From Hyphomicrobiales bacterium (GTDB taxonomy: Bacteria > Pseudomonadota > Alphaproteobacteria > Rhizobiales > JAJFHC01), in contig JAJFHC010000132.1 of NCBI GenBank assembly GCA_021775835.1, positions 1 through 17,226 on the forward strand: a DNA stretch of 17,226 nucleotides. The letters are read 5' to 3'. Under the pieces are notes generated by a model that did not search any database, was not told the DNA's origin, and was given only the letters and a program-made list of their open reading frames with translations. Positions within the stretch are counted from its first letter, which is position 1; every line of letters begins with the position of its first letter. Below are positions 1 to 8,534 of this stretch, in pieces. The position numbers and the translations under genes are program-made.

Positions 1-170
1 GTTTTCGCTCGGCATGGTTCCGCCGATATCGGGCCACTATAGTAGTTGCAAACGACAACTATGCGGAAGCACGTCTCGCTGCGTAAGCAGTGCGACCGCT
101 TCAAATTAAGCCCTAGCTGTTCGCACGGTTAGGCGGGGTTCGGAGGGCACCTGGCAACAGAAGCCCTCCA
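1..170 (+). ncRNA. ssrA: tmRNA coding piece (two-piece, permuted ssrA), 5' side cut by window edge
   Basis: tmRNA rescues stalled ribosomes and adds a degradation tag to the unfinished protein. Positions 48-86 read GCA AAC GAC AAC TAT GCG GAA GCA CGT CTC GCT GCG TAA, giving ANDNYAEARLAA and a stop, with the typical C-terminal LAA seen by ClpX. Just upstream is an H-type pseudoknot like PK1: 9-13 pairs with 22-26 and 15-20 pairs with 31-36 (two G-U pairs). The sequence TAGTT precedes the GCA resume codon. After the tag, 90-95 pairs with 121-126, as in helix H5. A final hairpin is 142-148 with 163-169. No T-arm or CCA end follows, so the acceptor piece should lie upstream of the window, as in alphaproteobacterial permuted genes. 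The exact 3' end (about 170) is estimated. The tag and PK1 are seen directly; the two-piece form is inferred. Confidence 0.92.
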
Positions 171-178
171 CTGTTTTT
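142..178 (+). terminator. 3' hairpin of tmRNA followed by T5; possible terminator
   Basis: Seven-base arms GGAGGGC (142-148) and GCCCTCC (163-169) pair perfectly around a 14-base loop. A run of five T follows at 174-178 after ACTG. The hairpin is most likely the final helix of the tmRNA coding piece. The nearby T-run means it could also help end transcription before sspB. The four-base gap to the T-run makes it a poor intrinsic terminator, so that role is uncertain. Confidence 0.4.
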
Positions 179-229
179 GAGGAAGGCTCTGCAAATGTCC
201 GCCTTCGAAAACATGGCGGAGAGAAAAGG

Positions 230-256
230 TTGGCAAACGAATGCGGCTGGTATAGC
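230..256 (+). promoter_or_regulatory. Weak candidate sigma-70 promoter for sspB
   Basis: TTGGCA (230-235) and TATAGC (251-256) resemble -35 and -10 boxes, but the 15-base spacer is short. The site lies about 65 bases before the sspB start, in the only gap between tmRNA and sspB. The rest of 171-319 shows no gene or strong structure. This is pattern matching only; read-through from the ssrA promoter is an alternative. Confidence 0.25.
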
Positions 257-319
257 CCATATCGGAATTTGTGGGACAACCGATACATTGCCTGACATGA
301 CACAAGGTGGATATCGAGT

Positions 320-901
320 ATGGGGGATGCAATGTCCGAGGATCTGATGCGCTACGATCTGCTGGCGCAGGAAGCGTTACGGGGCGTCGTTCGCGCTTCG
401 CTTCAGCGCGTTGCGCGATCCGGCCTCCCCGGCGACCATCATTTTTATATCGCTTTCAATACCCTGGCAGCAGGTGTCAGTATTTCTGAGCGAATTCTCG
501 CAAAGTATCCCAAGGAAATGACAATCGTCCTGCAAAACCAGTTCTGGGGTCTTGATGTGGGCGAAGATCGTTTTGTCGTGGAACTGAGCTTTGATAATAT
601 TCCCGAACGCCTGATCGTCCCGTTCACGGCGGTCAACGGATTCTTCGATCCCAGTGTACAGTTTGGCCTTCAGTTCGAAACCGTCGAGGCCGATGAAGAC
701 GGGGAAAAGGACAAGAGCATGGAGGCCCGCAACGAAAACGATTCGGACGGCAACCAAACTGCCGTAGCCGAAGTTGCCGCGGTCGATGCCTCCCAAGCCG
801 GATCAGGTTCGGAAGCCGACGGCGATGCTTCAAGCGACGATGACGGCAAGGAAGATGGCAGTGCCGACGTCGTGAGCCTCGACTCTTTCCGTAAAAAGTA
901 G
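320..901 (+). CDS. sspB: SspB, ClpXP adaptor for ssrA-tagged proteins (alpha type)
   Basis: SspB binds the ssrA tag and tethers tagged substrates to the ClpX unfoldase in the cytoplasm. The 193-residue protein has three parts. A folded tag-binding domain (about 5-125) contains the family segments MRYDLLAQEALRGVV, EMTIVLQNQFW and FFDPSVQFGLQF. A very acidic linker (about 122-182) is rich in Asp, Glu, Ser and Ala. The C-terminal tail VVSLDSFRKK (184-193) fits the short ClpX-docking motif of SspB proteins. ATG at 320 has AAGGTGG nine bases upstream. ATG at 332, giving MSEDLMRYD, is a real alternative with GGGGGA upstream and would shorten the protein by four residues. The gene lies about 150 bases after the tmRNA coding piece, which supports the call. 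Confidence 0.93.
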   Translation: MGDAMSEDLMRYDLLAQEALRGVVRASLQRVARSGLPGDHHFYIAFNTLAAGVSISERILAKYPKEMTIVLQNQFWGLDVGEDRFVVELSFDNIPERLIVPFTAVNGFFDPSVQFGLQFETVEADEDGEKDKSMEARNENDSDGNQTAVAEVAAVDASQAGSGSEADGDASSDDDGKEDGSADVVSLDSFRKK

Positions 902-1057
902 CACCGGTAGATCACATTCTTTCAGGCTGACCTTCCCGGTCCCTGGTTTCCGTTTGAATATTGGCAGCTTTCGAAGTCGCATGCTAAACGAGAGGTCTGC
1001 CTAGATCTGTGCCAGTCCGCTTGACCGGTACCTACAACCTCAGGATGACGGATAACC

Positions 1058-2449
1058 ATGTCCCAGACCCGCACTGAAACCGACTCATTTGGTCCTCTTG
1101 AAGTCCGCGCCGACCGCTATTGGGGCGCGCAGACACAACGTTCCCTCGGGAATTTCAAGATCGGCGGCGAGACCATGCCGATTCCGTTGGTCCGTGCTCT
1201 TGGCATCATCAAGAAGGCGGCGGCACTTTCCAACTTCAAGCTCGGCAATCTCGACGAGCGTATCGCCATGGCGATCAGCACCGCCGCCGAGGAGGTCATC
1301 GACGGATCCCTGAACGATCACTTTCCCCTCGTCGTCTGGCAGACCGGATCAGGCACCCAGTCGAACATGAATTCCAACGAGGTCATTTCCAATCGCGCGA
1401 TTGAACTCCTGGGCGGCGTCATGGGGTCAAAGGACCCTGTACATCCAAACGACCATTGCAATCGTTCCCAGTCGTCAAACGATACGTTTCCGACTGCCAT
1501 GCATATTTCAGCCGTCGAACAACTGCACCACGCCGTCATCCCGGCCCTGGGCCATCTGCTGGAAGCCCTTGAAAAGAAGTCGACCGAATGGAACGATATC
1601 ATCAAGATCGGGCGCACCCACCTCCAGGACGCAACCCCTCTCACCCTTGGCCAGGAATTTTCGGGCTACGCCACGCAGGTTCGCCTGGGGATCGAGCGCC
1701 TGCAGGCAACACTGGTTCGACTTTACCCGTTGGCGCAAGGCGGCACGGCGGTCGGCACCGGCCTCAACGCCAAGCCGGGATTTGCCGAAGAGTTTGCCGG
1801 TCAAGTGGCCGAAATCACGGACCTGCCGTTTGTCACCGCCTACAACAAGTTCGAGGCGCTGGCAGCCCATGACGCCATGGTTGAAGTGTCGGGCGCCCTG
1901 AACACAGTCGCCACGTCCCTCTTCAAGATCGCCAACGACATCAGGTTGCTCGGATCGGGACCACGCTCGGGTCTTGGCGAATTGTCTCTGCCGGAAAACG
2001 AGCCGGGGTCATCGATCATGCCCGGCAAAGTGAACCCGACCCAGTGCGAAGCCATGACGATGTTGTGCACGCAGGTCATGGGCAACAATACGACGGTGAC
2101 TATCGCCGGCAGCCAGGGGCATTTCGAACTGAACGTTTTCAAACCCGTCATGATCTACAACGTCCTCCAGTCCATGAGGCTGATTGCCGACGGCTGCATG
2201 AGTTTCACAGACAACTGTGTCGTCGGCATCGAGCCGAACCGGGAGAAGATTTCAGATCTCATGAGCCGGTCCCTGATGCTCGTCACCGCACTGGCTCCAA
2301 AGATCGGCTACGACAACGCCACCAAAGTTGCCAAGACAGCGCACAAGAACGGCACCACCCTGCGCGAGGAAGCTGTTGGCCTTGGCCTCGTGACCGCGGC
2401 TGAATTCGACGAGGTCGTACGTCCCGAGGACATGATCGCACCGAAGTAG
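1058..2449 (+). CDS. fumC: Class II fumarate hydratase (fumarase C)
   Basis: This iron-free, tetrameric TCA-cycle enzyme hydrates fumarate to L-malate. The 463-residue length is normal for the family and residue numbering matches E. coli FumC as I recall it. [10 protein letters not shown] lies at 96-105 and the B-site loop HPND starts at H129. [10 protein letters not shown] carries the catalytic H188. The signature [11 protein letters not shown] places the catalytic serine at S318 and the active-site lysine at K324. A purine-rich AGGATGA stretch upstream of the ATG is a plausible ribosome binding site. The 156-base gap after sspB suggests its own promoter, but I found no convincing boxes. A small ribbon-helix-helix gene follows nine bases after the stop. 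Related argininosuccinate or aspartate lyases are excluded by the close match to FumC motifs. Confidence 0.97.
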   Translation: MSQTRTETDSFGPLEVRADRYWGAQTQRSLGNFKIGGETMPIPLVRALGIIKKAAALSNFKLGNLDERIAMAISTAAEEVIDGSLNDHFPLVVWQTGSGTQSNMNSNEVISNRAIELLGGVMGSKDPVHPNDHCNRSQSSNDTFPTAMHISAVEQLHHAVIPALGHLLEALEKKSTEWNDIIKIGRTHLQDATPLTLGQEFSGYATQVRLGIERLQATLVRLYPLAQGGTAVGTGLNAKPGFAEEFAGQVAEITDLPFVTAYNKFEALAAHDAMVEVSGALNTVATSLFKIANDIRLLGSGPRSGLGELSLPENEPGSSIMPGKVNPTQCEAMTMLCTQVMGNNTTVTIAGSQGHFELNVFKPVMIYNVLQSMRLIADGCMSFTDNCVVGIEPNREKISDLMSRSLMLVTALAPKIGYDNATKVAKTAHKNGTTLREEAVGLGLVTAAEFDEVVRPEDMIAPK

Positions 2450-2458
2450 GAAACCCGC

Positions 2459-2680
2459 ATGTCGGGGTTGTCCAAGCGATCAGTCACCATATCGGGACAC
2501 CGGACCAGTGTTTCGCTGGAGAATGAGTTCTGGTCGGCCCTCAAGGAAATATCCGATGGACAGGGCGTTTCGCTGCAAAACCTGATCGAGCAGATCGATG
2601 CCGCAAGAAGCGATGAAGGCCTGTCATCGGCAATCAGAATTCACGTGCTTCGGCATTTCATGACCGAAAACGTCGGTTGA
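2459..2680 (+). CDS. Small ribbon-helix-helix domain protein
   Basis: This 73-residue protein has the pattern of the RHH_4-type family: a short basic N-terminal strand (KRSVTISGHRTSVSL, about 6-20), then two helices (EFWSALKEISDGQ and SLQNLIEQIDAARS), then a C-terminal helix (SSAIRIHVLRHFM). Ribbon-helix-helix proteins are usually dimeric DNA-binding repressors; the target here is unknown. The ATG lies nine bases after the fumC stop, with TAGGAAA overlapping that stop as the likely ribosome binding site, so co-transcription with fumC is likely. The gene converges on the asmA-like gene with only 17 bases between stop codons and no clear hairpin terminator between them. The family call is good; the regulatory role is inferred. 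Confidence 0.85.
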   Translation: MSGLSKRSVTISGHRTSVSLENEFWSALKEISDGQGVSLQNLIEQIDAARSDEGLSSAIRIHVLRHFMTENVG

Positions 2681-2697
2681 TCTTCTAAGAGAGCAAT

Positions 2698-5600
2698 CTA
2701 TTCTGCGACGGTCCCCAATTGGGACTGGATGTCTTCGAAACCGCGCGCTTCGACGTCCTTGAACCAGTCCCCCTGTCCGGAAAGGCTGTTCGCCTCGGCA
2801 CTCGCTTCGCCGTTGATGTCTGGTGTCGTCTCATCCACCGGATCATCTTCAGCGCTCTTGAGAAAATCTTCTATATCGTCGATCGTACCGTTAGCCGACG
2901 GCGGCAGAACAGGCGAGTCCAGCTCTGAATTCTCGGTCGATACCGAAACCTCCCCAGTCACAGCAGAGTTTGCAGCCTCAGCTTCCGCAGCTTTATCCAA
3001 GGCTTCCTTTTCCCGTCTGGCTTTCTCTTTGGCGGCCTCTTCTTTTGCTTTTCTGCTCCGCTCCGCACGTTCCTTGGTGGCTTTTTCCAGGGCCTCAAGT
3101 GCCTCTTGATCTTTAGCGAGAAGCTCCCGCGCCCGGCGTTCCTGTTCCTCCAGCTTCACCATGTCTTCCTGCAGGACCTTCACGGTCAGGAACGATTTCA
3201 GATCCTGGTTGTCAAAGGTCCGGGTCATCTCACCCACACGCCCCTCAAGCACCATTCTCAAAGGCGGAGCATTTGGGAATTTCTCCAGTTGAAGTCGCCA
3301 GTCGCTGTCATATTGCCACGACGCCAAGTCGATCTTGAGCCGCGTGGTTCCGGAAACTTCCTCACTGGCTATTTTGACCGGTTCGAACTCTGCAACGCCG
3401 CTGTTGATCGTGAATTTCGTGGAAATCCGGTTGAAGTCGGTCTCCCCACCCGTCATTACTGACGTTGTTATCTCGTCGATCTGGGCCTCTGTCCGAACCT
3501 GCTTGAGAGCTGTTGAGAAGGCGTCAGCGTCGAAATTGCGTAACACGCCCTTGTCGACGGCCAAGGTGCCGGTGCCTGACATCGAGGACAACAGGGCAAG
3601 GGTGTTCCGCCCCTGCCCTCGCAGCTCACCCTTTGAAGACACCTGCCCGCCAATCAGGGAATCCTCCTTGCGTTGGCCTGCAATCACGCCCAGTCGCGCC
3701 TTGTCGAGCGCAAATGTCGAGGTAAAGGATATCTGGTCCCGCCGGGCAGTCATCGTTGCGGAGACATCAAGGTCGCCTTCAAAAGCCCGACCTTTCAAGG
3801 TCGTGAGTTCAGCTTTGCCATCCGCAATCTTTGCCTCCAGGACCGCCTCGGTAACAACCGCACGTTCCGCCATATGGAGACGGGCAACCTGGGCCTTCAG
3901 ATCCAGTCGAAATCGTTTGAACAGTCTGTCGCCGAACGGCTTGACGGCCCAGACATTGTTGCCTTCCGTCTCATCGTCAACGAGGTTTGTGGCCCGGGCA
4001 ATGGTGTCACCAAGGTCACCAGAGTCGCCATGGAAGAGAACATCCAGAGCCCACGGCATGGAAAATTCAGCAAGGTTGGCATTCAGACGCATGGACGGCA
4101 CAGCATCGTTGAAATTGAAGGTACCATTAATGTCGACCGGAATGTCGTTCACTGCTCCGGTCAGACCGGTGACAACAAACTCGCCGTCTTTGCCAGCCAC
4201 CAGGGCCCGCAGTTTGATCGGCCCCTGGGGTTCTGGCGTCGCAGCCGCTGGAAGAACCCCGAGAACCCGGTAAAGTGGCCCGCCCTCCTTGGCGGATATA
4301 TTCATTTCACCTTCCAGAGATGTCAGTCCGGCAACCCGCCGTGCTGTCCCGTTGGCAGCCATCTGAGCGCCAAAGGCTTCAACGCCTGCGTTGATCTTCA
4401 ACCCGTCTTTCAGGTTGCCATTGATTTGAGTACGCAGAACGCCCGGTTGGTCACGGGCCTCCGGCGTCACGCCGGATGACAGGCCAAGCTGTCGGAAGAG
4501 CTCCTCGCCCTGATTGTTGGCCAGTTCAGCAAGCAACTCCAGTCTGGATTCTGAAATCGAACTGAGAGATCCACTGTACTTGCCTTCTAGGATGGCATTG
4601 CTCTGGCCAAACGTACCGTCGGCTTTGAACTTGAATTCCGCACCGTCATCGACCGGGATGGCATCGAATGTCGCCGACAGGTTGGTTGGTCCCCATAGCG
4701 AGGCCCAATCGACCCAGGAACGGTCGCGCTTGAGGCTGGATGGACCGATGTCGAACAAGGCGAGAAGGTTTGTCGGATCCTGAGCATTGACCTGGGTTGT
4801 CAGGGAGCCTTCCGGTTTCTCGGTGACATTCTTCAAGGTACCACCAACAGCAATATTTGCACCTCCGAAGTCCCGGAAGGTCATGTTCTTGATCGTCAGA
4901 TCGCCACCACGCAAGGTCGTGTCCAGCGAGATACCCCGGATGCTGGTCCCGTTGATGATCACTTTTTCGGCTTTGGCTATGATGTTGGCATCGAATTCAT
5001 CAAGAATGGCCACGGACGATTTTTCCTGATCGTCGGCATTGTCGACCTCGTCCCCGCTGTCATCCTCATTTTCCACCGTATCGTCATCCGTTTTTTTCTT
5101 AGCCGGTGTCTTGCGGTTGATCGGGGGAAGATATCGATCGATGTTGAGCTCATCCATGATCACCCTCAGTCCGAAAGAGGGCCGTTTCGTCAGAGCATAG
5201 GAAAGCCCAAGCCTGGCGTTTGTCTTGTCAAGCTTGGCTTCGACGCCGATCAGTTCCACGAGATGATCGGCAACCTTGATTTCGCCCTTCAACGACAACT
5301 TACCCCTGGCACCTCCTGCCTGGGGGTTGATGAAAGGCATGGTCCTTGGTGCCGCCCACGAAATAAAGGACTTGGCATCCCGGGCCTGAAGGGCAAACAC
5401 GCCTTCGAACAGAACGTCCGTGCGCTTCGGATCGTATGTGCCCGTCACGGACAATTCCGATTGTCCGGGCAAGCGGCCAACGGCGCGCGACACCGACAGT
5501 TTGTCGGGCGTAAACTGGAGGGTGACACCGGCGCCTTCAATTTGCTGTCCGCCGAGCACCAGACCACTCACGTCGATCGTCAACTCGCCGCCTAGGGTCT

Positions 5601-6687
5601 TGGGCACGAATCCGAGCAGGCGCGGAATCTGTTCCAGCACTTCGCGTGTGCCTGTCGGGATTTCCTCGCCGTTTTTTGTCTTCTTCTGCACCAGGGAATC
5701 GAGATCGAGGCGTCGTGCTGTCAGTTTCGCGGACAAGTTGGGCGTTTCTCCCAGGTCCAGTTGCGCGCTACCTGCAAGTGTCGCCTTCTTGCCGCCTCGC
5801 CCAAAAATGAACTGGGTATCCGTGAAGGTCATCTCATCGAGGTTTGCCGAAATCGCCGACCTGATCTCAAAGGGTACGGCAGCCGCAAGACCGGCTGCTG
5901 TATTGTCGCTTTTGCCGCTGGCATCCGCAGCAGCCTGAATTTCAGTGAGTCGGAAGCGCCCTTCAAATATGGGGAGAACATCGCGTTTGGTCAGCACCCC
6001 GTCAAAGCTGAGGCGTTTACCCGACCGGTCCTCCGGTGTGATCGTCACGGCAAGCCGTACCGGTTGGCCAACCCTGTGTTTACCGACAGACACCCGGAAC
6101 TCGCGGCTGGAACCACCATGTGCAAACACGCCGTTGGCCTTGTAAGGGCCACCCAGAGAGGGCGCCTCAAGGCTCATGTTCAGTTTCTCCAACCTCGTTT
6201 CCATGCCGCGGGATCTGTCCCGCAGCACCAGGGTGCCGGAGTTGATTCTGGTGTCATCCAACCGCACGTCATCCGCGGCCAGCAGTTGGTTGAACCCCCC
6301 AACCGGTTTCAGGTCCCAGGTCGCGCCGCCTTCCAAGAGTTCGAGCTCAATGACGGGTGAATCGACATCGACGGAGGACACATCGATCTTGCCCCTCAAC
6401 AACGGCGCCAGAGACAGTTTCGCCTGCACGGAACGGGCAACAAACAGGTACTCTGATCCGGCACCGGGCGGATTGCTGACGCGAATGTTCTCGACCCGAA
6501 GTACCGGTGCAGGAAGAAACCGAACCGAGATGTTTCCGCCAACGGTGACCTTCCGGCCGGTAATCCTCTCGCCATAGGCTTCGATGTCGGCACGGTATTC
6601 CGACCAGTCCACGAAGAACGGGACCAGCAAGGCCGTAAACAGCGCAAAGACCAGAAACAGTCCTGCGTATAATAGCGGAGATTTCAT
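2698..6687 (-). CDS. Large AsmA-family envelope protein
   Basis: AsmA-family proteins are inner-membrane-anchored, mostly periplasmic proteins linked to outer membrane assembly and lipid traffic. This one has 1329 residues, well above E. coli AsmA and close to the large YhdP/TamB-like members. Residues 5-25 form one membrane helix, followed by the family start WSEYRADIEAYGERITGRKV and a long beta-rich body. An acidic linker (about 529-550, KKKTDDDTVENEDDSGDE) splits the body. The AsmA C-terminal-like region (about 1000-1150) contains SGTGTLAVDKGVLRNFDADA. A highly charged, coiled-coil-like helix (about 1175-1238, Glu/Lys/Arg/Ala-rich) and an acidic tail to 1329 follow. The ATG at 6687 has only a weak ribosome binding site. 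The protein is probably transcribed alone. Its precise cargo cannot be told from sequence. Confidence 0.88.
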   Translation of the reverse strand: MKSPLLYAGLFLVFALFTALLVPFFVDWSEYRADIEAYGERITGRKVTVGGNISVRFLPAPVLRVENIRVSNPPGAGSEYLFVARSVQAKLSLAPLLRGKIDVSSVDVDSPVIELELLEGGATWDLKPVGGFNQLLAADDVRLDDTRINSGTLVLRDRSRGMETRLEKLNMSLEAPSLGGPYKANGVFAHGGSSREFRVSVGKHRVGQPVRLAVTITPEDRSGKRLSFDGVLTKRDVLPIFEGRFRLTEIQAAADASGKSDNTAAGLAAAVPFEIRSAISANLDEMTFTDTQFIFGRGGKKATLAGSAQLDLGETPNLSAKLTARRLDLDSLVQKKTKNGEEIPTGTREVLEQIPRLLGFVPKTLGGELTIDVSGLVLGGQQIEGAGVTLQFTPDKLSVSRAVGRLPGQSELSVTGTYDPKRTDVLFEGVFALQARDAKSFISWAAPRTMPFINPQAGGARGKLSLKGEIKVADHLVELIGVEAKLDKTNARLGLSYALTKRPSFGLRVIMDELNIDRYLPPINRKTPAKKKTDDDTVENEDDSGDEVDNADDQEKSSVAILDEFDANIIAKAEKVIINGTSIRGISLDTTLRGGDLTIKNMTFRDFGGANIAVGGTLKNVTEKPEGSLTTQVNAQDPTNLLALFDIGPSSLKRDRSWVDWASLWGPTNLSATFDAIPVDDGAEFKFKADGTFGQSNAILEGKYSGSLSSISESRLELLAELANNQGEELFRQLGLSSGVTPEARDQPGVLRTQINGNLKDGLKINAGVEAFGAQMAANGTARRVAGLTSLEGEMNISAKEGGPLYRVLGVLPAAATPEPQGPIKLRALVAGKDGEFVVTGLTGAVNDIPVDINGTFNFNDAVPSMRLNANLAEFSMPWALDVLFHGDSGDLGDTIARATNLVDDETEGNNVWAVKPFGDRLFKRFRLDLKAQVARLHMAERAVVTEAVLEAKIADGKAELTTLKGRAFEGDLDVSATMTARRDQISFTSTFALDKARLGVIAGQRKEDSLIGGQVSSKGELRGQGRNTLALLSSMSGTGTLAVDKGVLRNFDADAFSTALKQVRTEAQIDEITTSVMTGGETDFNRISTKFTINSGVAEFEPVKIASEEVSGTTRLKIDLASWQYDSDWRLQLEKFPNAPPLRMVLEGRVGEMTRTFDNQDLKSFLTVKVLQEDMVKLEEQERRARELLAKDQEALEALEKATKERAERSRKAKEEAAKEKARREKEALDKAAEAEAANSAVTGEVSVSTENSELDSPVLPPSANGTIDDIEDFLKSAEDDPVDETTPDINGEASAEANSLSGQGDWFKDVEARGFEDIQSQLGTVAE

Positions 6688-6918
6688 ATCAGCCCGTCAT
6701 GCCGCTTCAGAATCCGATACGCACCATGGCCCATCTTTCACCCGACGTTCCACAGACAATGAAGATAGAAACTAATACCAAGAAATAGGAACGCTGCGCG
6801 AATCGAATTTGCCGTGTCACGGTGATTCGTAACAAGATAATCCCTTTTGCAGACCACCGCCATAGGCCATGGCTCAGACACTCTGAACCAGAACATCGGC
6901 TAATTTGCGGCAGGCCGG

Positions 6919-8316
6919 TCAATCGGGAAATATTTTTCCTGGATTCATGATGTTTTTGGGATCGATGGCAGACTTTACCGCACGCATGATCTGAAGTCCG
7001 GGACCGTGTTCGGCTTCCATGTACTTCTTCTTCCCCAGCCCGACACCGTGCTCACCGGTGCAGGTGCCATCCATGGCCAGGGCGCGCAGAACCAGTCGGT
7101 CGAGAAACTCGTAAGCCTGGTTCACCGCGGCGGAGTCGTCCATGTCCACCAGCAACAAAACGTGAAAATTGCCATCTCCCACGTGGCCCACAATCGGGGC
7201 AAGCATTGCGTTGTCGACCACATCCCTCTTTGTTTCGTCGAGGCATTCCGCCAGCCGCGAGATCGGCACGCAAACATCGGAAGACACACCCTTGTGCCCC
7301 GGCGCCATAGCCAGCCCCGCCCAGAACACGTCGTGACGGGCCTGCCAGAGTTTGGTGCGATCCTCGGTTTTCGTCGCCCAGGTAAATTCGCCGCCGCCAA
7401 ATTCTCCGGCGATATCGCCGAACAGTTCGCTTTGTTCCCGGACACCGGCATCAGAGCCGTGAAACTCCAGGAATAAGGTCGGTGATTCCTCAAGCCCAAG
7501 GTCGGAATAAGCATTGCACGCCTGGACCTGGACCTCGTCAAGCAACTCGATACGCGCCACCGGAATTCCCGACTGTATCGTCAGGATCACCGCATCGCAG
7601 GCCGAACGAATGTCCGGGAATGCACAAACACCGGCAGAGATCGCTTCAGGAATGCCATAGAGCTTTACCGTCACTTCCGTGATGATACCCAGCGTGCCTT
7701 CGGATCCCACAAGCAGCCGTGTCAGGTCATATCCGGCGGACGACTTCCTCGACCGCCGGGCAGTACGGACGATCTCTCCATCCGGCATCACGGCAGTCAC
7801 ATTGATCACATTTTCGCGCATGGTGCCGTAGCGCACCGCATTTGTGCCCGACGCCCGGGTCGATGCCATCCCCCCCAAACTGGCATCCGCACCGGGGTCG
7901 ATGGGGAAAAACAGGCCTGTGTCCCGCAAATGTTCATTGAGCTGCTTGCGGGTGACGCCGGCTTGTACCGTGCAATCCAGGTCTTCCGTATTGACGCTCA
8001 ATATTGCCTTCATGGCCGAAAGGTCGACCGAGACGCCGCCATACGGCGCCGTGATATGCCCTTCAAGGGAGGTGCCAGTGCCAAAGGCAATGACAGGGAC
8101 CTCGTAGCGACTGCAAATTTTTACAATCGAGGAGACTTCTTCGGTGGTTTCCACGAATGCCACGGCATCCGGTGGCTCGCCTTCATGCCAGGTCAGGTCA
8201 TCGCCATGCTGATCGCGAACCGCCTGCGCGGTCGACAGCCGGTCGCCGAGCAATGCACGTATTTCCTCGATTGCCGACAGGACCGTGTTGCGTCCGGTTT
8301 GATGGGCCAGTGCCAT
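6919..8316 (-). CDS. dld: FAD-linked oxidase, probable D-lactate dehydrogenase (cytochrome type)
   Basis: Enzymes of this family oxidise D-2-hydroxy acids, typically D-lactate to pyruvate, and pass electrons to cytochrome c or quinone. The 465-residue protein has an N-terminal PCMH-type FAD domain (about 45-220) with GTGTSLEGH (79-87), PIDPGADASLGGM (138-150) and LLVGSEGTLGIITE (201-214). The FAD-oxidase C-terminal domain (about 225-463) contains GHVGDGNFH (377-385), TGEHGVGLGKKKYM (420-433) and NIMNPGKIF (455-463). There is no signal peptide. The ATG follows a purine-rich GGGAGAGAAAGG stretch. A 2-hydroxyglutarate dehydrogenase or glycolate oxidase subunit is a possible alternative, but the HEGE and GHVGDGNFH pattern fits Dld best. 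The gene is divergent from the thioesterase gene and sits 231 bases upstream of the asmA-like gene on the same strand. Confidence 0.85.
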   Translation of the reverse strand: MALAHQTGRNTVLSAIEEIRALLGDRLSTAQAVRDQHGDDLTWHEGEPPDAVAFVETTEEVSSIVKICSRYEVPVIAFGTGTSLEGHITAPYGGVSVDLSAMKAILSVNTEDLDCTVQAGVTRKQLNEHLRDTGLFFPIDPGADASLGGMASTRASGTNAVRYGTMRENVINVTAVMPDGEIVRTARRSRKSSAGYDLTRLLVGSEGTLGIITEVTVKLYGIPEAISAGVCAFPDIRSACDAVILTIQSGIPVARIELLDEVQVQACNAYSDLGLEESPTLFLEFHGSDAGVREQSELFGDIAGEFGGGEFTWATKTEDRTKLWQARHDVFWAGLAMAPGHKGVSSDVCVPISRLAECLDETKRDVVDNAMLAPIVGHVGDGNFHVLLLVDMDDSAAVNQAYEFLDRLVLRALAMDGTCTGEHGVGLGKKKYMEAEHGPGLQIMRAVKSAIDPKNIMNPGKIFPD

Positions 8317-8534
8317 GGTGTACCTTTCTCTCCCGTTTGACCGACAATCCCGTCTTGTGGTCCGGGCGTCAAGCCATCAGGTCCCGCTTGCCAAAAAATG
8401 CAGATTCCCGGATCACCGCGTCGCGCCCTGTTTGACCCGTGTCGTTTTCGTCACCAATAGGTATCCATCGACCGCTGTAGGTAATATCGTGAAGTCCCCG
8501 TCCTGGCTCATCAAAACAACATCAGAGAGAATTC

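Noticed and set aside
954..986. Possible fumC promoter (TTGAAT with ATGCTA)
   Set aside because: The spacing is 21 bases and the -10 match is poor, so it was not listed as a feature.
3335..4273. 312-codon open frame antisense to the asmA-like gene
   Set aside because: Serine/arginine/proline-rich shadow translation with no motifs; the minus-strand gene is continuous and has family features.
6707..6922. 71-codon minus-strand open frame after dld, starting at a TTG that overlaps the dld stop
   Set aside because: No recognisable domain, an arginine- and cysteine-scattered composition and no ribosome binding site. It occupies the asmA upstream region. A small membrane peptide cannot be fully excluded because of one hydrophobic stretch.
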